The translations under genes and the position numbers were made by a program. From assembly GCF_015355625.1 (NCBI RefSeq), contig NZ_JACLAF010000009.1, positions 62,001 to 126,000 of the forward strand: a stretch of DNA of 64,000 nucleotides. The letters are read 5' to 3'. Source of the DNA: Tamlana sp. I1 (GTDB lineage: Bacteria; Bacteroidota; Bacteroidia; Flavobacteriales; Flavobacteriaceae). This document shows positions 8,327 through 17,535 of this stretch, one piece after another (within the stretch, counting starts at the first letter, position 1; every line of letters starts with the position of its first letter). The notes beneath the pieces are model-generated. The model was not told where the DNA came from, did no database searches, and saw only the letters and a list, made by a program, of their open reading frames with translations.

Positions 8327-10303
8327 ATGGAATATAATTGTGAAAACCTTGAAAACTCGACCTTAATTAACTTGTACAAAAACATGCTGTTACCAAGGTT
8401 AATTGAGGAAAAGATGCTGGTTCTATTACGTCAAGGCAAAATAAGCAAATGGTTTTCTGGTATTGGCCAGGAGGCTATTTCTGTTGGTGTTACTATGGCT
8501 TTACATCCGGAAGAGTATATTTTACCTATGCACAGAAATTTAGGCGTTTTTACAAGCAGGAACATCCCATTACACCGTTTGTTTGCACAGTGGCAAGGTA
8601 AAACTTCAGGTTTTACAAAAAGGCGTGATCGTTCGTTTCATTTTGGAACTCAAGACTATAAAATAGTGGGGATGATTTCGCATTTAGGTCCGCAATTAGG
8701 GGTTGCCGATGGTATTGCTTTGGCAAGCAAATTGAAAAACAAAAAGCAAGTTACAGCAGTTTTTACAGGAGAAGGCGGTACCAGTGAAGGCGATTTTCAT
8801 GAAGCTTTAAATGTGGCTTCCGTTTGGCAATTACCAGTTCTGTTTTGCATTGAAAATAACGGTTATGGTTTATCAACGCCAACTCATGAACAGTATAATT
8901 GTGAAAATTTAGCCGACAGAGGAGCTGCTTACGGCATGGAATCGCATAGTATTGATGGTAATAATATTGTTGAAGTATTTTTGGAAGTCAGTAAAATTAC
9001 CGAAAGCATGAGAAATAATCCAAGACCTGTTTTAATCGAGTTTAAAACCTTTAGAATGCGTGGTCATGAAGAGGCTAGCGGTACCAAATATGTTCCAGAA
9101 TCGCTTTTTGAAACTTGGAAAACTAAAGACCCGATTGCAAATTATGAAAGCTTTTTAAAAGCTGAAAATATTTTAAATGAAGCAGAAATTATTCAAATAA
9201 AAGAAGCATTTAATAATAGTATTCATAAAGAATTAGAGCTTTCATCAGAAGAAAATGAAGCTATTTATAATGAAATAGATGAATTAAATGATGTTTACAA
9301 AACATTTGATTATCAGAATATTAAAAACAATTCAGAAGCAAAAGAAATACGATTTATTGATGCGATTTCTGAAGGTTTAAAACAAAGCATGCAGCGGTAT
9401 CATGATTTAGTAATTATGGGGCAGGACATAGCAGAATACGGTGGTGTTTTTAAAATAACAGAAGGTTTTTATGAGGAATTTGGTAAAGACCGCATTCGAA
9501 ATACGCCCATTTGCGAATCGGCAATAATTGAAACTGCTATGGGGCTTTCCATAGCAGGGATGAAAAGTGTTGTAGAAATGCAATTTGCAGATTTTATTTC
9601 ATCAGGATTTAATCCCGTGGTTAATTATTTAGCAAAATCGCATTACCGATGGGGACAGCATGCCGATGTGGTTATAAGAATGCCTTGTGGTGGCGGTGTT
9701 GGAGCAGGGCCATTTCATTCGCAAACCAATGAAGCTTGGTTCACAAAAACCCCAGGCTTAAAAGTAGTATATCCAGCTTTCCCTTACGATGCCAAAGGCT
9801 TACTAGCAACAGCTATTAACGACCCCAATCCCGTCTTGTTTTTTGAACACAAAGGTCTATATCGAACGGTGCGCCAAGATGTTCCTAGTAATTATTTTAC
9901 TTTGCCTTTTGGAGAAGCTTCATTAATACGTAAAGGGGATGCTATTACGATAATTTCATACGGAGCAGGTGTACATTGGGCATTAGAAGTTTTAAATAAC
10001 AACCCCGATATTTCGGCAGATTTAATAGATTTGAAAACCCTTCAACCCTTAGATGAAACTGCAGTTCTTACTTCAGTTAAAAAAACAGGAAAAGCCATTA
10101 TTCTTCAGGAAGATTCTCTTTTTGGAGGGATAGCAAGCGATATTTCAGCATTAATCATGGAGCAAAGTTTTGAGTATTTAGATGCCCCTGTAAAGCGTGT
10201 CGCGAGTTTAGATACGCCCATACCATTTGCAAAACAGTTGGAAACTCAATATTTAGCGAAATCTAGATTTGAAAAGGCTTTAAAAGACTTATTAGCGTAT
10301 TAA
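8327..10303 (+). CDS. Fused E1 alpha/beta subunits of a 2-oxo acid dehydrogenase (branched-chain type)
   Basis: Thiamin-diphosphate-dependent decarboxylating component of a 2-oxo acid dehydrogenase complex, most likely for branched-chain keto acids. Residues 1-330 are an E1 alpha domain with the ThDP motif running from GEGGTSEGD (148-156) to ENN (176-178). Residues 340-658 are the E1 beta domain (RFIDAISEGLKQSMQ ... MGQDIAEYGGVF ... transketolase C-terminal domain). The single-chain form of 658 residues is usual in Bacteroidota. The E2 and E3 genes are not in the window, so the complex is encoded at several loci. Confidence 0.9.
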   Translation: MEYNCENLENSTLINLYKNMLLPRLIEEKMLVLLRQGKISKWFSGIGQEAISVGVTMALHPEEYILPMHRNLGVFTSRNIPLHRLFAQWQGKTSGFTKRRDRSFHFGTQDYKIVGMISHLGPQLGVADGIALASKLKNKKQVTAVFTGEGGTSEGDFHEALNVASVWQLPVLFCIENNGYGLSTPTHEQYNCENLADRGAAYGMESHSIDGNNIVEVFLEVSKITESMRNNPRPVLIEFKTFRMRGHEEASGTKYVPESLFETWKTKDPIANYESFLKAENILNEAEIIQIKEAFNNSIHKELELSSEENEAIYNEIDELNDVYKTFDYQNIKNNSEAKEIRFIDAISEGLKQSMQRYHDLVIMGQDIAEYGGVFKITEGFYEEFGKDRIRNTPICESAIIETAMGLSIAGMKSVVEMQFADFISSGFNPVVNYLAKSHYRWGQHADVVIRMPCGGGVGAGPFHSQTNEAWFTKTPGLKVVYPAFPYDAKGLLATAINDPNPVLFFEHKGLYRTVRQDVPSNYFTLPFGEASLIRKGDAITIISYGAGVHWALEVLNNNPDISADLIDLKTLQPLDETAVLTSVKKTGKAIILQEDSLFGGIASDISALIMEQSFEYLDAPVKRVASLDTPIPFAKQLETQYLAKSRFEKALKDLLAY

Positions 10304-10334
10304 TGCTTATCTTAAACACACTAAAACAATAATT

Positions 10335-10736
10335 TTGAGACTATTTTTACTTTTTATTTTATGTGTAGTTTGTAGCTGTAAAGAGGAAGACAAAACAGTG
10401 GTTGATCATTTTGTGTGGGGCTCAAAAATAGTAACAGCATCGGCATACAATTCTATTCCTGCACAAACGAGTCCGAATCCACACATCACAGCTTTTGGAG
10501 ATAGTTTATATCCTGGACTTAAATATATCGCCGTTTCAAGAGATTTACTACATCACGAGCTAAAATACAATACGCTTGTTAAAATCGAAGGGCTTGAAGG
10601 CGTGTATATTGTAAAAGATAAAATGCATTCCAGATGGAAAAACCATATTGATATTTATATGGGACTTGATGTAGATGCCGCATTGCAGTGGGGCAGAAGA
10701 AAGGTTTGTATTGATTACGGAATGCCTGAAAAATAA
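10335..10736 (+). CDS. 3D-domain (RlpA/MltA-like fold) lipoprotein
   Basis: Small envelope lipoprotein. A short signal ends in the lipobox VVCSC (Cys about 15). The rest is a 3D domain, a double-psi beta-barrel named for three Asp residues: VTASAYNS, ITAFGDSLYPGLKYIAVSRDLL, and NHIDIYMGLDVDAALQWGRRKV, where HID, the second Asp and the WGRR ending are typical. Such domains occur in peptidoglycan-cleaving enzymes, so cell-wall turnover is an inference. The only start that keeps the signal peptide is a TTG at 10335; there is no in-frame ATG near. It begins 31 bases after the E1 gene and may be cotranscribed with it. Confidence 0.75.
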   Translation: MRLFLLFILCVVCSCKEEDKTVVDHFVWGSKIVTASAYNSIPAQTSPNPHITAFGDSLYPGLKYIAVSRDLLHHELKYNTLVKIEGLEGVYIVKDKMHSRWKNHIDIYMGLDVDAALQWGRRKVCIDYGMPEK

Positions 10737-10868
10737 GTGCTATTTTCTATTTATAAACTTAATTTTTGATTAAATCTACCTGTTTCATGCTAGTTGTATT
10801 TTGGAATGATAATTGTTAAACATCTACTAAAAAAGTAACGGCAATTCGTTGTGTTTCAAAGAAAAAAA

Positions 10869-10876
10869 TATCTTTG
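10869..10876 (+). promoter_or_regulatory. -7 box TATCTTTG fixing the start of the next gene
   Basis: TATCTTTG (TAnnTTTG) lies 45 bases upstream of the ATG at 10921; a TTG at 10849-10851 is 17 bases further up as a possible -33 element. Transcription would therefore start after the upstream in-frame TTG codon at 10849, which excludes that codon as the start. Confidence 0.65.
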
Positions 10877-10920
10877 TTGTTATTAAAACAGCGAACCCCA
10901 ACAAAAAAATTAGAAGATTA

Positions 10921-11592
10921 ATGAAATCTTATGTTTTATATATTTTAATGATTTTATTCTCACTATCAGGTTATTCTCAGATAGATAGTAGAAAAAAGTC
11001 TTTTAGCATCCCTGCTGTCGAAGCCCCTAAAGCACCTTCAGAAGTAAAACCAATTGAACCCGAAAAAGAAGAAAATAAAGAACTTGATTTCGAACTTCCA
11101 AAACCCTCTCAAAACTTAGATTTTCCTAAAAAAGAGTTTTCCATGTTTTCTGACGAACAATTTGGAGACCCAGGTGAGTTGTATATCGATAATATCAACA
11201 AAAACATAGAAGATATTAGGTTGAGCAAAAGAGAATTAGAACTTAGAAACGGTAGTTCGGTCGACCAATTTTTAGGAGACTTTAATAGTAAGGCAAAATC
11301 TGTAAACGTGGTTTATAGAGATCATGGTTACCCCGATGGTGATGTCATTCAGGTTTTGGTTAATGACGATATTGTTCATGCTCGAATTTTTTTAAACCGA
11401 GGTTTTCAAGGCTTTAAACTAGAATTACAACCAGGTATTAACAAAATAGATTTTCTTGCTTTAAACCAAGGCCAATCCGGTCCTAATACGGCAGAATTTA
11501 AGGTCATGGATGATACTGGTGCTGTAATTACCCACGATCAATGGAATTTATCTACAGGGGTAAAAGCCACGGTTATTATAACAAAAGAGTAA
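10921..11592 (+). CDS. Secreted protein of unknown function
   Basis: 223 residues with a signal peptide (MKSYVLYILMILFSLSGYSQ). A Pro/Glu/Lys-rich spacer follows (about 30-75), then a helical stretch (IDNINKNIEDIRLSKRELEL), then a beta-rich C-terminal domain from about residue 125 (VVYRDHGYPDGDVIQVLVND ... GFQGFKLELQPGINKIDFLALNQGQSG), which looks like a compact beta-sandwich. I do not recognise the family. The start is set by the -7 box just upstream. A weak hairpin follows the stop. Confidence 0.7.
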   Translation: MKSYVLYILMILFSLSGYSQIDSRKKSFSIPAVEAPKAPSEVKPIEPEKEENKELDFELPKPSQNLDFPKKEFSMFSDEQFGDPGELYIDNINKNIEDIRLSKRELELRNGSSVDQFLGDFNSKAKSVNVVYRDHGYPDGDVIQVLVNDDIVHARIFLNRGFQGFKLELQPGINKIDFLALNQGQSGPNTAEFKVMDDTGAVITHDQWNLSTGVKATVIITKE

Positions 11593-11623
11593 TGGCGGTT
11601 TTCACTCTTCATGAATTATAAAT

Positions 11624-11647
11624 AACCCCCAAATAAATTCAGGGGTT
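11624..11647 (+). terminator. Weak terminator-like hairpin
   Basis: 6-bp stem AACCCC (11624-11629) / GGGGTT (11642-11647) with a 12-base loop, followed by TGTTTTATT. It lies between two convergent genes. Confidence 0.45.
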
Positions 11648-11679
11648 TGTTTTATTAATGCGCTATAAACAATGAAGAA

Positions 11680-12699
11680 TTAAGAAATAATCTTTTCAAT
11701 AGCGCTAAGTTCTTCACTTGTAAATATTAAATTATCTAAAGCTTTCGCGTTTTCTTTTAGTTGATTTGGTGAGCTTGCACCCACTAAAACAGAAGCAACT
11801 TGTTGCTGTCTTAAAATCCAAGCAATAGCCATTTGCGAAAGTTTTTGTCCGCGATTTTTAGCTATAGCATTAAGTTTTTGGATTTTACCAATATGATTAG
11901 ACACCACGTCTTTATCTAAATACGATAAATCTTTTGAAGCTCTAGAACCTTCAGGTATTCCGTTTATATATTTATCGGTAAGCATACCTTGCGCTAAAGG
12001 TGAAAACGCTATACAACCCGCCCCAGTTTCTTCTAATGTATTTAAAAGACTGTCTTCAATCCAACGCTCGAACATTGAATATCTGGCTTGATGCAAAATA
12101 AATGGCACATTTAATGCTTTTAATATTTTAGCAGCTTTTTGTGTTTCGGCAGGTTGGTAGTTTGAAATCCCAACGTATAAAGCCTTTCCTTGGCGTACAA
12201 TATCGGCCAAAGCGCCCATGGTTTCCTCTAATGGTGTTTCGTAATCTGGTCTGTGATGATAAAAAATATCAACATAATCTAAACCCATACGCTTTAAACT
12301 TTGGTCTAAACTAGAGATTAAATATTTTCTAGAACCGTTGTTTCCGTAGGGACCAGGCCACATATCATATCCTGCTTTGGTAGCGATGAATAATTCATCT
12401 CTGTACGACTTAAAATCATTTTTATAAATGGTTCCAAAATTTTCTTCAGCCGAACCATAAGGCGGACCATAATTGTTGGCTAAATCGAAATGGGTAATAC
12501 CTAAATCGAACGCTGTTCTAAGAATGTTTCTACCTTTTTGAAGGTTGTCTATAAATCCGAAATTATGCCACAAACCAATAGACATAGCTGGTAAAAGCAC
12601 GCCGCTTTTTCCGGCTCTTTTATAAGTCATAGATTCGTAACGTTTTGAATCGGCTAAGTAGTTTTGAACGCCCGATTTATCATTTATTTGCATGATCAT
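11680..12699 (-). CDS. Aldo/keto reductase, YghZ/Gpr-like (L-glyceraldehyde-3-phosphate reductase type)
   Basis: NADPH-dependent reductase with a TIM-barrel fold. The catalytic tetrad is visible: Asp72 and Tyr77 (FDLANNYGPP), Lys108 (IATKAGYDMWPGPYG) and His148 (YHHRPD). The GYDMWPGPYG stretch is characteristic of the AKR14 group (E. coli YghZ), which reduces L-glyceraldehyde 3-phosphate and methylglyoxal. The NADP-binding end is LVGASSPNQLKENAKAL. Length (339 aa) is normal. ATG at 12699 is used; a second ATG two codons on is equally possible. It is monocistronic, convergent with the secreted protein gene. Confidence 0.88.
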   Translation of the reverse strand: MIMQINDKSGVQNYLADSKRYESMTYKRAGKSGVLLPAMSIGLWHNFGFIDNLQKGRNILRTAFDLGITHFDLANNYGPPYGSAEENFGTIYKNDFKSYRDELFIATKAGYDMWPGPYGNNGSRKYLISSLDQSLKRMGLDYVDIFYHHRPDYETPLEETMGALADIVRQGKALYVGISNYQPAETQKAAKILKALNVPFILHQARYSMFERWIEDSLLNTLEETGAGCIAFSPLAQGMLTDKYINGIPEGSRASKDLSYLDKDVVSNHIGKIQKLNAIAKNRGQKLSQMAIAWILRQQQVASVLVGASSPNQLKENAKALDNLIFTSEELSAIEKIIS

Positions 12700-12753
12700 T
12701 AAGTTTAGTTACTGTAAAAATAGTTAATATTTCACGAAAAGAAATGATAAAAA

Positions 12754-12783
12754 AAGCCTTATGTTGATTAAAACATAAGGCTT
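12754..12783 (-). terminator. Rho-independent terminator of the S9 peptidase gene
   Basis: 10-bp stem AAGCCTTATG (12754-12763) / CATAAGGCTT (12774-12783) followed on the minus strand by seven Ts, 31 bases after the peptidase stop. Confidence 0.85.
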
Positions 12784-12813
12784 AAGCTGTATTAAAATTT
12801 AATTTAAAGCAGA

Positions 12814-15099
12814 TTAATTATTTAAATGCTTCGCATAAAAACCTAACATGGCTTTATATAAATCTAATCTATTTTCTTCTTTATGAAACCCATGTCCCTC
12901 ATCGTATTTCACCATATAAGGTACATCATTACCTTTAGCTCTTAAAGCTTCAACAATCTGGTCGGATTCATCAATATTAACCCTAGGGTCATTTGCACCT
13001 TGAACAACAAGTAGTGGTTTTTTTATTTTATCAATATGAAAAGCAGGAGACACCTCTTCCATAATCGTTTTTTCTGAAGCTACGGCTTCATCATACCAAA
13101 TTTCTTTAAGGATTTTTAAGTATGGCTTCCAATACGGAGGAATGGTTTGCATGAACGTAAATAAATTTGAAACCCCAACATAATCAACTCCGCAGGCATA
13201 TAAATCTGGCGTTTTAGTTAATCCTCTTAAAACTGCGTAACCACCATGACTTCCGCCGTAAATTGCCACATTCTTTTTGTCTACCCAGCCTTTATCAATC
13301 ACATATTGCAAGCCGTCTTCAACATCGTCCATAGCCTTTCTTCCTATTTGTTTAAAGCCAGATTCTAAAAACGCTCTACCATAGCCACCAGAAATCCTAA
13401 AGTTAACTTGCAATGTTGCATAACCACGACTTGCAAAAAGTTGTGCTTCAGGATTAAAACCCCATGAGTCTCTAATACCTTGTGGGCCACCATGCGGATT
13501 TACAATAACTGGTACTTTTTTACCTTTTAATGCTTCTTTTGGTAAAGTGATGTAACCGTGTATATGTTGGCCATCTCTACTTTTAAACGAAATAGGTCGC
13601 ATTTCAGCCATATCGTCTTCTTTAAGATTTGGCATGAGGTTATAAAGTAGTTTGAATTCGTCTTTTACAGCATCGTAAGCATAGTAAGTGCCGTATAATT
13701 TATCACTTTGAATGAAGATTAAATATTTATCCTCTTCATCGGTTACGCCTGCAATAGAGTAATTGTAATCAGGAAATTTAGATGTGATTCTTTTATGTAA
13801 TTTTTTGTAATAATGACTTACAGGAACAATTTCTTGCTTTTCACCTTCATAAGAGAAATAATCCAATTCATAGCCTCTTTTTCTAGATAATCGTAAACCT
13901 GAAACATCATAATCTTTGTTAGAAAACAATTTTTTAATAATCTTGTCCTCTTTTAAATCATATAAATAAACCTCAGATTTATCGCTGTCTAAATTTGAAA
14001 TCACATAAGCGTCATCAGGGTTTTCGCTAGCATAATTAAAAGATGAAATACTAAAACTATCTTTCCAGTTTAATTTCTTTTTAATCTCGTAATTTTTTCC
14101 GTCTGTTGTGTAATATAAATCAACATTTACACCATCACGTAATCTTGTAAATCCACGAAGATTTCCATCTTTATCAAATTCATAGCCATCAATAGGATTC
14201 GCAGCATCATCATTTTTATAAAGCTGAACTAACTCTCCAGTTGTAATGTTGATTTTATAAGGCTCGAATATTTGAGGGTTGTTTTGATTCATAGAAATAA
14301 TCATATGGTTTTTGTCTTCTTTTAAACCATTAAGAATATTCACTTTTACTCCATCAAAAGGAGTTAATTCAACTTGATCTGTACCGTCTAAATTCACGGC
14401 AAATAAATGGTAATTTTCATCACCACCTTTGTCCATAATATATACCAAACGATTGTCGTTAGCCCATCCAAAACCGCGAATTAACTCGTCTTCTTCTTTT
14501 ATAACCTGTTTAACTTCGTCGGTTTCTAGGTTTTTAACATAAACATGGTTTTTTGCTTCGGCATCTTTTTCTTTATACGCTAAGTAATTGCCGTTTGGCG
14601 AGAAAGAAAATGCACTGGCTTTAGGTTTTTCAAAATAATCTTCAACCGAATATTTGTATGTCCCTGTGCTAAAACTTGCAAGTTTGTCTAAATCTTCATC
14701 GGAAGTTGGTAACGTAATGTTTCCTGGAAGCGTTTTTACAGTTTTTTTCAATGTTAAGGGATGGTCTTCAGTACCTGTTTGAGACAAAGTACCTTCAAAA
14801 GTATGGTTTGTATAAGTACCTACATATTTTAGACCAACTTGTTTAAATTTAATAGTTAAAATATTATCTGCGAATACAATTTCATCCATCGGAATATCAG
14901 TCACCCCTTGCGTTGGACTATCCATGGTACATGTTAATCCTGTTCCTTCGCTTTTAATGTTAAAAAGTATGGGCACTTCTGTTTTTTGGAGCGCTATATT
15001 TCCTGCCCAAGCTCCGGTAATATCTTGTGCGTTTGCTTGTAAAATCATGCCTAAAAATAAGCATAATGTACCGCATAATTTAATAATTGATGTTTTCAT
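12814..15099 (-). CDS. S9 family (prolyl oligopeptidase-like) exported peptidase
   Basis: Serine peptidase of the alpha/beta-hydrolase fold. A signal peptide (to about residue 24, LQANA) is followed by a beta-rich domain of about 95 residues (DITGAWAGNIALQ ...) that is not part of S9 itself and resembles a small lipocalin-like or DUF module. Next is a beta-propeller region (about 150-480), then the catalytic domain with HGGPQG oxyanion loop, nucleophile Ser617 in GGSHGGY, Asp704 in NDPRV and His736 in EGHGFH. It likely degrades oligopeptides in the periplasm or at the surface. Monocistronic with its own terminator. Confidence 0.88.
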   Translation of the reverse strand: MKTSIIKLCGTLCLFLGMILQANAQDITGAWAGNIALQKTEVPILFNIKSEGTGLTCTMDSPTQGVTDIPMDEIVFADNILTIKFKQVGLKYVGTYTNHTFEGTLSQTGTEDHPLTLKKTVKTLPGNITLPTSDEDLDKLASFSTGTYKYSVEDYFEKPKASAFSFSPNGNYLAYKEKDAEAKNHVYVKNLETDEVKQVIKEEDELIRGFGWANDNRLVYIMDKGGDENYHLFAVNLDGTDQVELTPFDGVKVNILNGLKEDKNHMIISMNQNNPQIFEPYKINITTGELVQLYKNDDAANPIDGYEFDKDGNLRGFTRLRDGVNVDLYYTTDGKNYEIKKKLNWKDSFSISSFNYASENPDDAYVISNLDSDKSEVYLYDLKEDKIIKKLFSNKDYDVSGLRLSRKRGYELDYFSYEGEKQEIVPVSHYYKKLHKRITSKFPDYNYSIAGVTDEEDKYLIFIQSDKLYGTYYAYDAVKDEFKLLYNLMPNLKEDDMAEMRPISFKSRDGQHIHGYITLPKEALKGKKVPVIVNPHGGPQGIRDSWGFNPEAQLFASRGYATLQVNFRISGGYGRAFLESGFKQIGRKAMDDVEDGLQYVIDKGWVDKKNVAIYGGSHGGYAVLRGLTKTPDLYACGVDYVGVSNLFTFMQTIPPYWKPYLKILKEIWYDEAVASEKTIMEEVSPAFHIDKIKKPLLVVQGANDPRVNIDESDQIVEALRAKGNDVPYMVKYDEGHGFHKEENRLDLYKAMLGFYAKHLNN

Positions 15100-15333
15100 T
15101 TGAGTGATTTAAATTAAAAAATGGATTAAAAGTTAATTAAAATACTAAGTTAGAAGTAGGGAATTACAATTTGTTACAAATTTTCAATAAAATGTTGAAT
15201 TTTTATTAATGAAACATAAATATATCACTTTTTAAAACAACTTTTTGCGTTTTGGTTTAGCTATTAACATGTTAATACTCTTACGCTTAATGCATTCTAT
15301 GAAAATGTGTTTGAATTTTAAATGAAATCATGC

Positions 15334-15363
15334 TTGCTAAACCCTTTAAAGATGTTATTTTTG
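15334..15363 (+). promoter_or_regulatory. Promoter TTG-N19-TATTTTTG of the helicase gene
   Basis: TTG at 15334-15336, 19 bases, then TATTTTTG at 15356-15363: a full Bacteroidota promoter. Transcription should begin near 15370, which rules out the upstream in-frame ATG at 15330 and selects the ATG at 15384. Confidence 0.75.
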
Positions 15364-15383
15364 CACGTCATAAAAATTTTAGC

Positions 15384-16937
15384 ATGTCGGCAACAAGAGC
15401 GGAATTAGCAGAAAGGAAAGAAGGAAAAGATTTATATAGCTACCAAAAAGGGGCTATAGACAAAATATTTAATGCTTTTGAGGAATCTCCAGATGATTAT
15501 CATTTGCTATACCAATTGCCTACAGGTGGAGGGAAAACGGTTATATTTTCTGAAATCGTTAGGCAATACCTGAAAAACCACAAGAAAAAGGTATTGGTGA
15601 TGACGCACCGTATTGAGTTGTGTCGCCAAACTTCTAAAGTTTTAACCGAATTTGGAGTGCACAATAAAGTGGTGGACAGTAAAGCCGATTTAAGTGATCA
15701 AGCAGATTATAGCTGTTTTGTAGCTATGGTTGAAACTTTAAATAATAGGTTGAATGATGATAAACTTGATATTTCGGATATTGGTTTAGTAATTATTGAT
15801 GAAGCGCATTACAATTCTTTTACGAAGTTGTTTAAATTCTTTAGTCAGTCTTTTATTTTAGGTGTTACTGCAACGCCATTAAGCTCGAGTATAGAGTTGC
15901 CAATGACTGATAATTACGATGAATTAATTGTTGGTGAAAGTATTGAGTCTTTAATTGAAAACGGCTTTTTAGCACGTGCCGAAATGTTTACCTATAACGT
16001 TGGTTTAACCTCTTTAGTAGTTGGTGCTAACGGCGATTACACAGTTAAATCATCGGAAGACCTATACACAGATAACGATATGCTATCCAAGTTGTTACAA
16101 GCTTATGAAGAACGTTCAAAAGGTAAGAAAACTTTAATATTTAACAACGGTATTAACACCTCTTTACATGTTTACGATACCTTTAGAAGAGCAGGGTATC
16201 CTATTGCGCACTTGGACAACACAAATTCTAAAAAAGAACGTGCTGCCATTTTAAAATGGTTTAAAAATACACCAGATGCTATTTTAACTTCTGTAAGTAT
16301 TTTAACAACTGGATTTGATGAACCTACAGTAGATAGTATCATTTTAAATAGAGCAACAAAATCGTTAACCCTTTACTATCAAATGATTGGTCGTGGTTCG
16401 CGTATTCTAAAAAACAAGAAAACTTTTTCTGTTATCGATTTAGGGAATAACTTCCACCGATTTGGCCCATGGGGAGAAGATTTAGATTGGCAACGTATTT
16501 TTAAATCGCCTACTTATTATCTAGATTCTATTTTAAGCGACGAAGATTTAGAAAGCAATTTCAGATACGAAATGCCCGATGAATTGCGTGAAGAATTTGC
16601 CAAATCTAAAGATGTGTATTTCGATGTGCAAAAAACCTATGTGGACTCTATTCGCAATGGCGAGTCTTCAAAAGTGGTTTTAGAGCGTTCTATCGAGCAG
16701 CATGCCAAAATATGTATAGAAAACAGTGAGGATGTTTATGATGCCTTAGCATTAGCTAAAATGCTTGGCGATGATATCGATTTTAGAATTCAGCGCTATA
16801 CAAAATGCATCAGTAAAAGCACTTATAACTTTGTTGATTGGTTAAAAGGAGACTACCGAAAAAAACTAAATGCTTATTTGCGATCAAATTTTGATGAAGT
16901 TTTTGAGGAAATCCACGGATATGCGCCAGAAGAATAG
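15384..16937 (+). CDS. DEAD/DEAH-box superfamily 2 helicase
   Basis: 517-residue SF2 helicase. Numbering from the ATG at 15384, motif I is PTGGGKT (46-52), motif II DEAH (139-142), motif III-like VTATP (161-165), and motifs V/VI lie in SVSILTTGFDEP and YQMIGRGSRIL. The layout is closest to the UvrB/RecG-related SSL2 (COG1061) helicases. The C-terminal 150 residues lack a known domain and could bind a partner. Nucleic acid substrate unknown; DNA repair or RNA remodelling are both possible. The frame is open to an ATG at 15330 (18 more codons), but the promoter lies between the two ATGs. Monocistronic. Confidence 0.85.
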   Translation: MSATRAELAERKEGKDLYSYQKGAIDKIFNAFEESPDDYHLLYQLPTGGGKTVIFSEIVRQYLKNHKKKVLVMTHRIELCRQTSKVLTEFGVHNKVVDSKADLSDQADYSCFVAMVETLNNRLNDDKLDISDIGLVIIDEAHYNSFTKLFKFFSQSFILGVTATPLSSSIELPMTDNYDELIVGESIESLIENGFLARAEMFTYNVGLTSLVVGANGDYTVKSSEDLYTDNDMLSKLLQAYEERSKGKKTLIFNNGINTSLHVYDTFRRAGYPIAHLDNTNSKKERAAILKWFKNTPDAILTSVSILTTGFDEPTVDSIILNRATKSLTLYYQMIGRGSRILKNKKTFSVIDLGNNFHRFGPWGEDLDWQRIFKSPTYYLDSILSDEDLESNFRYEMPDELREEFAKSKDVYFDVQKTYVDSIRNGESSKVVLERSIEQHAKICIENSEDVYDALALAKMLGDDIDFRIQRYTKCISKSTYNFVDWLKGDYRKKLNAYLRSNFDEVFEEIHGYAPEE

Positions 16938-16989
16938 TACATATTAGCAATTATAACATATATAATTATCGCATCCTTAAAATAAGGTT

Positions 16990-16997
16990 TATCTTTG
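16990..16997 (+). promoter_or_regulatory. -7 box TATCTTTG of the cold-shock gene
   Basis: TATCTTTG matches TAnnTTTG, 43 bases before the ATG at 17040; the -33 region is weak. The leader of about 37 bases is too short for the long structured leader of cspA-type genes. Confidence 0.6.
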
Positions 16998-17039
16998 CAG
17001 TATTATTAACTCACAAAAATCTCCACGATTAAATAAACT

Positions 17040-17492
17040 ATGGCAAAGTCGCAAGTAACCTTTAACAAAATTGAAAAAGAAAAAAAACGTTTAAAGAAAA
17101 GAGAAGAAAAGCAAAAAAAGAAAGACGCTCGTAGAGCTGAAGCTAAAGAAAACCCACAAGGTATTCAATTTGCTTATGTTGATTTCAACGGAAATTTAAC
17201 AGACACACCACCAGATCCAGCTATGCGCGAGAAAGTAGAAGCTGAAACCATCGAACTGGGTATTCCTAAAAAAGAAGATAGAATAGAAGAGGAGCCAGCT
17301 GCAAAAGAAGGTAAGGTGTCTTTTTTCGATCATTCTAAAGGTTTCGGATTTATTATTGACAGCATTAATCAAGAGAAATATTTTGTTCATGTTAGTGGGA
17401 CATTAGAGCCTATTGAAGAAAATGACAAAGTAACTTACGAATTAGAGCGTGGTCAAAAAGGCATGAACGCGGTTAGAGTTAAAAAGATTTAA
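17040..17492 (+). CDS. Cold-shock domain protein with basic N-terminal extension
   Basis: RNA/ssDNA-binding protein. The C-terminal 65 residues (GKVSFFDHSKGFGFIID ... KYFVHVSG ... ERGQKGMNAVRVKKI) are a CSD with both RNP motifs, KGFGFI and YFVHV. The first 40 residues are strongly basic and Lys/Arg-rich (KKREEKQKKKD), which would add non-specific RNA binding. At 150 residues it is twice the size of CspA; this architecture is common in Flavobacteriia. Own promoter, no partner gene. Confidence 0.88.
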   Translation: MAKSQVTFNKIEKEKKRLKKREEKQKKKDARRAEAKENPQGIQFAYVDFNGNLTDTPPDPAMREKVEAETIELGIPKKEDRIEEEPAAKEGKVSFFDHSKGFGFIIDSINQEKYFVHVSGTLEPIEENDKVTYELERGQKGMNAVRVKKI

Positions 17493-17503
17493 CATCCTAT
17501 TAT

Positions 17504-17519
17504 TGTAGTACACACTACA
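17504..17519. promoter_or_regulatory. Palindrome before the EamA transporter pair
   Basis: Perfect 6-bp inverted repeat TGTAGT (17504-17509) and ACTACA (17514-17519) around ACAC, 16 bases before the ATG at 17536. Could be an operator; no regulator is encoded nearby. Confidence 0.3.
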
Positions 17520-17535
17520 CATCCATTAACATAAT

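Noticed and set aside
10849-10920. TTG start giving 24 extra residues to the secreted protein
   Set aside because: The signal peptide starts at the ATG at 10921 and the -7 box (10869-10876) lies downstream of the TTG.
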